Positions 60,220 to 64,000 of a stretch of 64,000 nucleotides of DNA are shown here, piece by piece. A model generated the notes under the pieces. The model was not told the DNA's origin, ran no database searches, and saw only the letters and a program-made list of their open reading frames with translations. The stretch's first letter is position 1, and every line of letters starts with the position of its first letter. The stretch lies in the NCBI GenBank assembly GCA_028583685.1, contig JAMXIF010000015.1, positions 64,832,549-64,896,548 on the forward strand. Reading direction: 5' to 3'. Source of the DNA: Petaurus breviceps papuanus (taxonomy: Eukaryota > Chordata > Mammalia > Diprotodontia > Petauridae). A program made the position numbers and the translations under genes.

Positions 60220-60400
60220 GCACTATAAAATCCCAGAATTTAAATTTGAAGAGCACATTAAAAGTATCTAGTGCCACCTTCGCATTTTGTAGATGAGAAA
60301 ACTGAAAGCAAGAGATGTTAAATTTATTTTCCCAAGGTAGTATAGTGAAGAAACTGTAGTGAAATGAAGGTTCTCTGAGTCTAGATCAAAATAGTAAAGG
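60220..60400 (+). mobile_element. MIR3-like SINE
   Basis: CCCAGAATTTAAATTTGAAG, TTTTGTAGATGAGAAAACTG and a decayed core. Confidence 0.6.
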
Positions 60401-60639
60401 GAAACCTCTTACTAGCAAAATATAATCAGGTTTAAGGAAGGGCAAAAAGAAAGAGAACATGAAGATGCAGTCTCTTAAGGACTTTCAACATGGAGGCGGA
60501 GTTTGTCCTTTCCTAGACAATCTTTGATGTGGCACCTGAAGAACATTTTTATCTATCATATAAAAACATTTTACACTTTAAGAGACACCACTAATATCAA
60601 AACTTTCTTTTTCAAATTTTATAACCATCATTGAGTCAT

Positions 60640-61138
60640 TTTGAAAGTATCATCTTTAGTTCTAGGCATCACATTTAAGGATGAACATTAATAAGCTGGC
60701 ACACATCCAAAGAAGGAACACAAGAATGACCAAAGGTCTCCAAAACCATACCATCTAAAGGTCAGCTGAAGAAATTGAAGATATTTAGTTTGGAGAAAAG
60801 ACAATATTGAAAAAAGAGGCAAGAGTTGATAGCTGTTATCAAGAAAGTCTCTTGGGTAGAAGAAGGACTGCCTTTGGTTTGACTTTATGAGAGCAATGGA
60901 TGGGGTATGTAAGGAGGTGGGTTCATATTTGATATAAGTAAAAAAAAAACTTTCTGACAGGTAGAAACTTTCAAAAGTTGGAAGGGCTAAATTAAGAAGT
61001 AGAGATTCCTTCTCACTCAAGAATATAAGCAAAGGTACTTTGGAGGGGATAGGGGCATTGAGGGATTCTTTTATAGATATGAGTTATACTAAATGACATC
61101 TGATATCCTTCCAATTCTGAGATTCCATGATTCTGCAA
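60640..61138 (+). mobile_element. CR1/L3-like LINE 3' end
   Basis: TAGTTCTAGGCATCACATTT, AAGCTGGCACACATCCAAAG, AGTTTGGAGAAAAGACAA and AACTTTCTGACAGGTAGAAA follow the CR1-type 3' order. The end is the CR1-style terminus GAGATTCCATGATTCTG. No ORF remains. Confidence 0.75.
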
Positions 61139-61674
61139 CAGTGTTATTCAATCAAAGAGAATCAGCTTGGGACCAAAATTAAATGGCTGGATTTACAACC
61201 TGTGAACACAGAGAAATACTGAGAAAAAATCAGAGATCCAATAGCATTGGCATACACACATATACATACATATATATACATATATATCTGCACACAATCT
61301 TGACAGTCACTTTCAAATGCCACAATTTTTACTGACATATTAAAAAAGAGAATGTCAGAGTGAAAAAGGAGTCATTAGCTAAATCCAATCAGCAGATCCC
61401 CAAACAGGCAATCTTGGGCAATGCCAATTGACTACAAACTTTTCAGCATGTAATGGTACTATAACTGTATATCAACACTGATAATAAATGAGTGGACATT
61501 AATCTTGTCCTATTAAATTCACAAAATATTTGCATTGTCTTTATAGACAGTGATTTTATTTGTAAGCTTTTCAAACCCCCAAACTGAAAAGTGTGGTAGG
61601 GGGAAAGATGTTAAGTTATAAAACTTATGATAGAAATAATTATTTGAGTACAGCCCTAGAAACCCAGAGAAGAT
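61139..61674. other. No recognised feature
   Basis: Unclassified; a small ATAC-rich stretch lies at 61255-61290. Confidence 0.5.
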
Positions 61675-61920
61675 GGAATTCTTGTTGTTCACTCATGTCC
61701 AACTATCCATGACCCCATGGGCCGTAATGTCCATAGGATATTCTTGGCAAAAATATCTGAGTAGTTTTCCATTACCTTTTCTAGTGGATTAAGGTAAATA
61801 GAGGCTAATTTATCTGCCCAGGTCACACAGCTAGTAAGTATCTGAGGTCAGATTTGAACTTATGTCTTCCTGACTCCAGGCTCATTGTTCTCTCCATTGT
61901 GCCACTAGCTACCTAGACCC
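61675..61920 (-). mobile_element. MAR1 SINE, minus strand
   Basis: TCACTCATGTCCAACTATCC, ATGACCCCATGGGCCGTAAT, AGGTCACACAGCTAGTAAGT, TTTGAACTTATGTCTTCCTG and head complement CATTGTGCCACTAGCTACC; nearly full length. Confidence 0.92.
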
Positions 61921-61959
61921 AACTCTGTCAGCATACATAGTATAAGCAAACTATGTGCA

Positions 61960-62570
61960 GGATAAATTGAAAATAATTAATAAGAGGGAAGGCATGAGAA
62001 TTAAGGGAAATTGGACAAAGTTTATTGTGTTAGGTAAGGCTTTAGCTGGGATTTGAAAGAAGCCAGAAGATGTTGAGGGAAAGAATGACGGGGTGCAGAA
62101 CATCTAGTGTAAATGACACAGTTCAGGGTATGGACTGTCTTGTTTGAGAAATAACAAGGAGGCCAGTGTCACTGAATTACAAAGTACATAGAAGTGTAAA
62201 TTACAACAAAACTGGAAGTGGAGGTGTGTGAGAGAGTTACAAAGAGCTTTGAATGGCAGAGAACTTGAGATTGGATCATGGAAGGTATAGAAAGTCCTTG
62301 GAGTTTACTGAGTAAGAGGATAGCATGGTGAGATCTGCGCTTTAGGAAGATCACTTTGGCAACTGAGTGGAAGATGGACTGGAAAAAAGAAAGATATGGG
62401 ACAGGGAGATTAACCAGATGGCTATTGCAATAATCCAGGTATGAGGTGATGAGGGCCTGCACCATGATGGCATCAGTAGCAGAAGAGAGATTTCATCTAG
62501 AGAGCATAAACTAGGAAGAAGAATAATCAAGCCTAAGACAGGCATGTGACACAATTAGGCTATGTGGTAC
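61960..62570 (+). repeat. Long old marsupial repeat, fragment E
   Basis: Best-preserved copy: AATTAATAAGAGGGAAGGCA, TTTAGCTGGGATTTGAAAG, AGGAGGCCAGTGTCACTG, TTGCAATAATCCAGGTATGA and GATGAGGGCCTGCACCATGA. Confidence 0.6.
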
Positions 62571-62744
62571 CAAGTCCTGAACTTGAAGCAGCACTGAACA
62601 AGAAGTCATGAGTTCCCATTTATTATACAGGCCTGATATTCCTGTTAGTTCAGGTTCAGTGTCAAATGAAATGAGGCACTCACAGGTCATCCAACAGTTA
62701 GAAAGGTCTACTCAATCATGCCGTAAAGAGAATAATTAACAAGT

Positions 62745-62835
62745 GGAGATGAGTTTCCTCATCTGGAAAATGAGAGAGTTGGGTTACATGAAAACTGAGG
62801 TCTCTCCAATTCTATATCTATGATCCCATAAACAA
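62745..62835 (+). mobile_element. MIR tail fragment
   Basis: AGTTTCCTCATCTGGAAAAT and AACTGAGGTCTCTCCAATTC. Confidence 0.6.
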
Positions 62836-63171
62836 GTGAACTGCTTCCTGAATGACATAAAGAAAAAAATGAGTTCATACTTTTCCTGTACTATGGACCA
62901 GTCAAATTGTATTATTTAATTCAGAAATTTATGAACAATTCAGAGAAATTAATATTCAAGTTTTCACTCAGTTCATGACTGAAAATTATATTTAGTATCA
63001 TTTTAGGTTTTAAATATCATTAAGGCATTTAAAGATATGTACCAGTGGAAATTTTACATAAACAAAAATAAGTCAATAAAGGGAAACTTAACTTCATCAT
63101 ATTGAGCACTGTTAAATGTTTATGCTTTCTGTGATAAAAAGAAAACATTTTTATCCTATATACTGGAGACA

Positions 63172-63185
63172 GTTGCCATGGTGAC
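63172..63185. promoter_or_regulatory. RFX X-box-like motif 1
   Basis: GTTGCCATGGTGAC, one base from the palindromic RFX consensus GTTGCCATGGYAAC. Binding is inferred from the motif only. Confidence 0.4.
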
Positions 63186-63467
63186 TGCAACTGCAACTTT
63201 GGATTTCCTGCCTCCCATAAGTAAAATCACAACCATAACATGGTGTCAATATTATTTGTTACAGCTAATAAATAAAATAGGGTAAACCTTTACTATGTAC
63301 CTAGCACATAGGCTCTTGATACAGGACTAGATGGTATAAAAAGAAAAAAAAAACTTCCCTGTGATGATTTCTGAATAATATCAAAGGTAAGCAAAATCTT
63401 ACTGATGCAAAGAGTGTAGGCAGGGGATTAATTATATTTTCCTGTCTTATGATTCCCCCACACACAC

Positions 63468-63477
63468 CCTTTTATGG
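63468..63477. promoter_or_regulatory. CArG box (SRF-type motif)
   Basis: CCTTTTATGG fits CC(A/T)6GG exactly. A single 10-bp motif has a fair chance of random occurrence; it is listed because it lies beside the X-box motifs. Confidence 0.3.
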
Positions 63478-63509
63478 GGTGGACTTGTCGTGGGAGTGCT
63501 GGATCTCCC

Positions 63510-63523
63510 ATTGCCATAACAAC
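63510..63523. promoter_or_regulatory. Degenerate X-box half-site motif 2
   Basis: ATTGCCATAACAAC keeps the TTGCC and CAAC halves but not the central GG. Confidence 0.25.
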
Positions 63524-63577
63524 AGGCTGCTGCTTGCTCTCTTTAAAACAATATAAGCTGTGTGTCAAAGTAAATCT

Positions 63578-63591
63578 GTTGCCATGGTAAC
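63578..63591. promoter_or_regulatory. RFX X-box motif 3
   Basis: GTTGCCATGGTAAC is a full match to the RFX-family X-box (GTTRCC, two-base spacer, GGYAAC). It is the strongest site of the cluster. Surrounding bases 63470-63650 show no repeat. Confidence 0.5.
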
Positions 63592-63854
63592 TTACTGCAT
63601 ATTTTAAGGGCAACAACCTAGTTTAATCAAGAAAATTGTTCTTTGTCAAAAAGAAACCACATATTGGTATTAATGAGATTATCTTTTTTTTTCCTTTCTT
63701 TAAAAGCCTGGGTAGAAAACTCTGTGTAAAAATAGAAGTAAAATGGTCCAAATCGTATCTTAGGTTCTATTTTTTAGCATTACATCACCTGGCCCTCCAA
63801 CATAAATATATACATCTATGCATATAATACCTATGTAGCATATGTATACTTCGA

Positions 63855-63944
63855 TAGATAGATGGATGATAGAAGATAATAGACATATCATTGCAAAAAT
63901 TAACAGGTGTAGAGAGATTTTAGATTAATGAAAGATAGATAGAT

Positions 63945-64000
<56 letters not shown>
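63855..64000. repeat. (GATA)n microsatellite at the right edge
   Basis: Imperfect GATA/GATG units from about 63855, pure (GATA)n from about 63950 to the end of the window, continuing beyond it. Confidence 0.97.

Noticed and set aside
17713-60400. Possible strand skew among MIR and MIR3-like fragments
   Set aside because: My count by eye favours one orientation but several opposite copies exist and recognition may be biased; not strong enough to claim.

Overview
The window reads as marsupial nuclear DNA. The evidence is its repeat content: HAL1-type half-LINE-1s, marsupial L1s, MAR1-type CORE-SINEs, tRNA-derived SINEs of the WSINE1/WALLSI style, MIR and MIR3-like pieces, and one palindromic hAT MITE of the kind known from opossum. 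An Australian lineage such as the dasyuromorphs is my weak preference. No intact host gene could be supported. The only clear host-gene match is a processed pseudogene of BLOC1S2 on the minus strand at the left edge.

Layout. 1-637: BLOC1S2 retrocopy. 638-772: purine-rich tract. 773-11943: a stack of minus-strand LINE-1 DNA. The main part is one near-complete L1 (about 2683-11943) that has taken in a HAL1 (about 3551-6377), a tRNA-type SINE (about 6944-7075) and a solo LTR (10233-11546, 5-bp target duplication CCAGC). 12063-16960: a full-length plus-strand HAL1 that appears to carry about 1.4 kb of 3'-transduced DNA, inserted at the left target-site copy of an older L1 3' end. 16961-35470: mostly old sequence with scattered MIR, SINE and L1 pieces, two dimeric SINEs and an assembly gap flanked by an exact 47-bp duplication. 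35470-43860: a long old repeat, LTR copy 2 (duplication ACTTC), a second full-length HAL1 (39215-42084, 12-bp duplication) and LTR copy 3 (duplication GGTTA) inside an L1 3' end. 43860-50575: microsatellites, a 180-bp tandem duplication, MAR1 and old repeats. 50576-55040: LTR copy 4 next to a minus-strand L1 that contains the hAT MITE. 55040-64000: L1 3' end, a Tigger-like DNA transposon with TA duplications, a CR1-like 3' end, MAR1, a possible regulatory cluster of RFX X-box motifs, and a GATA microsatellite running off the right edge.

The genes do not work together in any pathway here; this is an intergenic or intronic landscape. The points most worth following are a dimeric SINE with arm-specific differences seen at two unrelated loci, the HAL1 3' transduction, an LTR family with an in-frame internal repeat and open frames, and the X-box cluster near 63.2-63.6 kb. 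All family names come from memory of consensus sequences, without any database search, and boundaries of old repeats are approximate.
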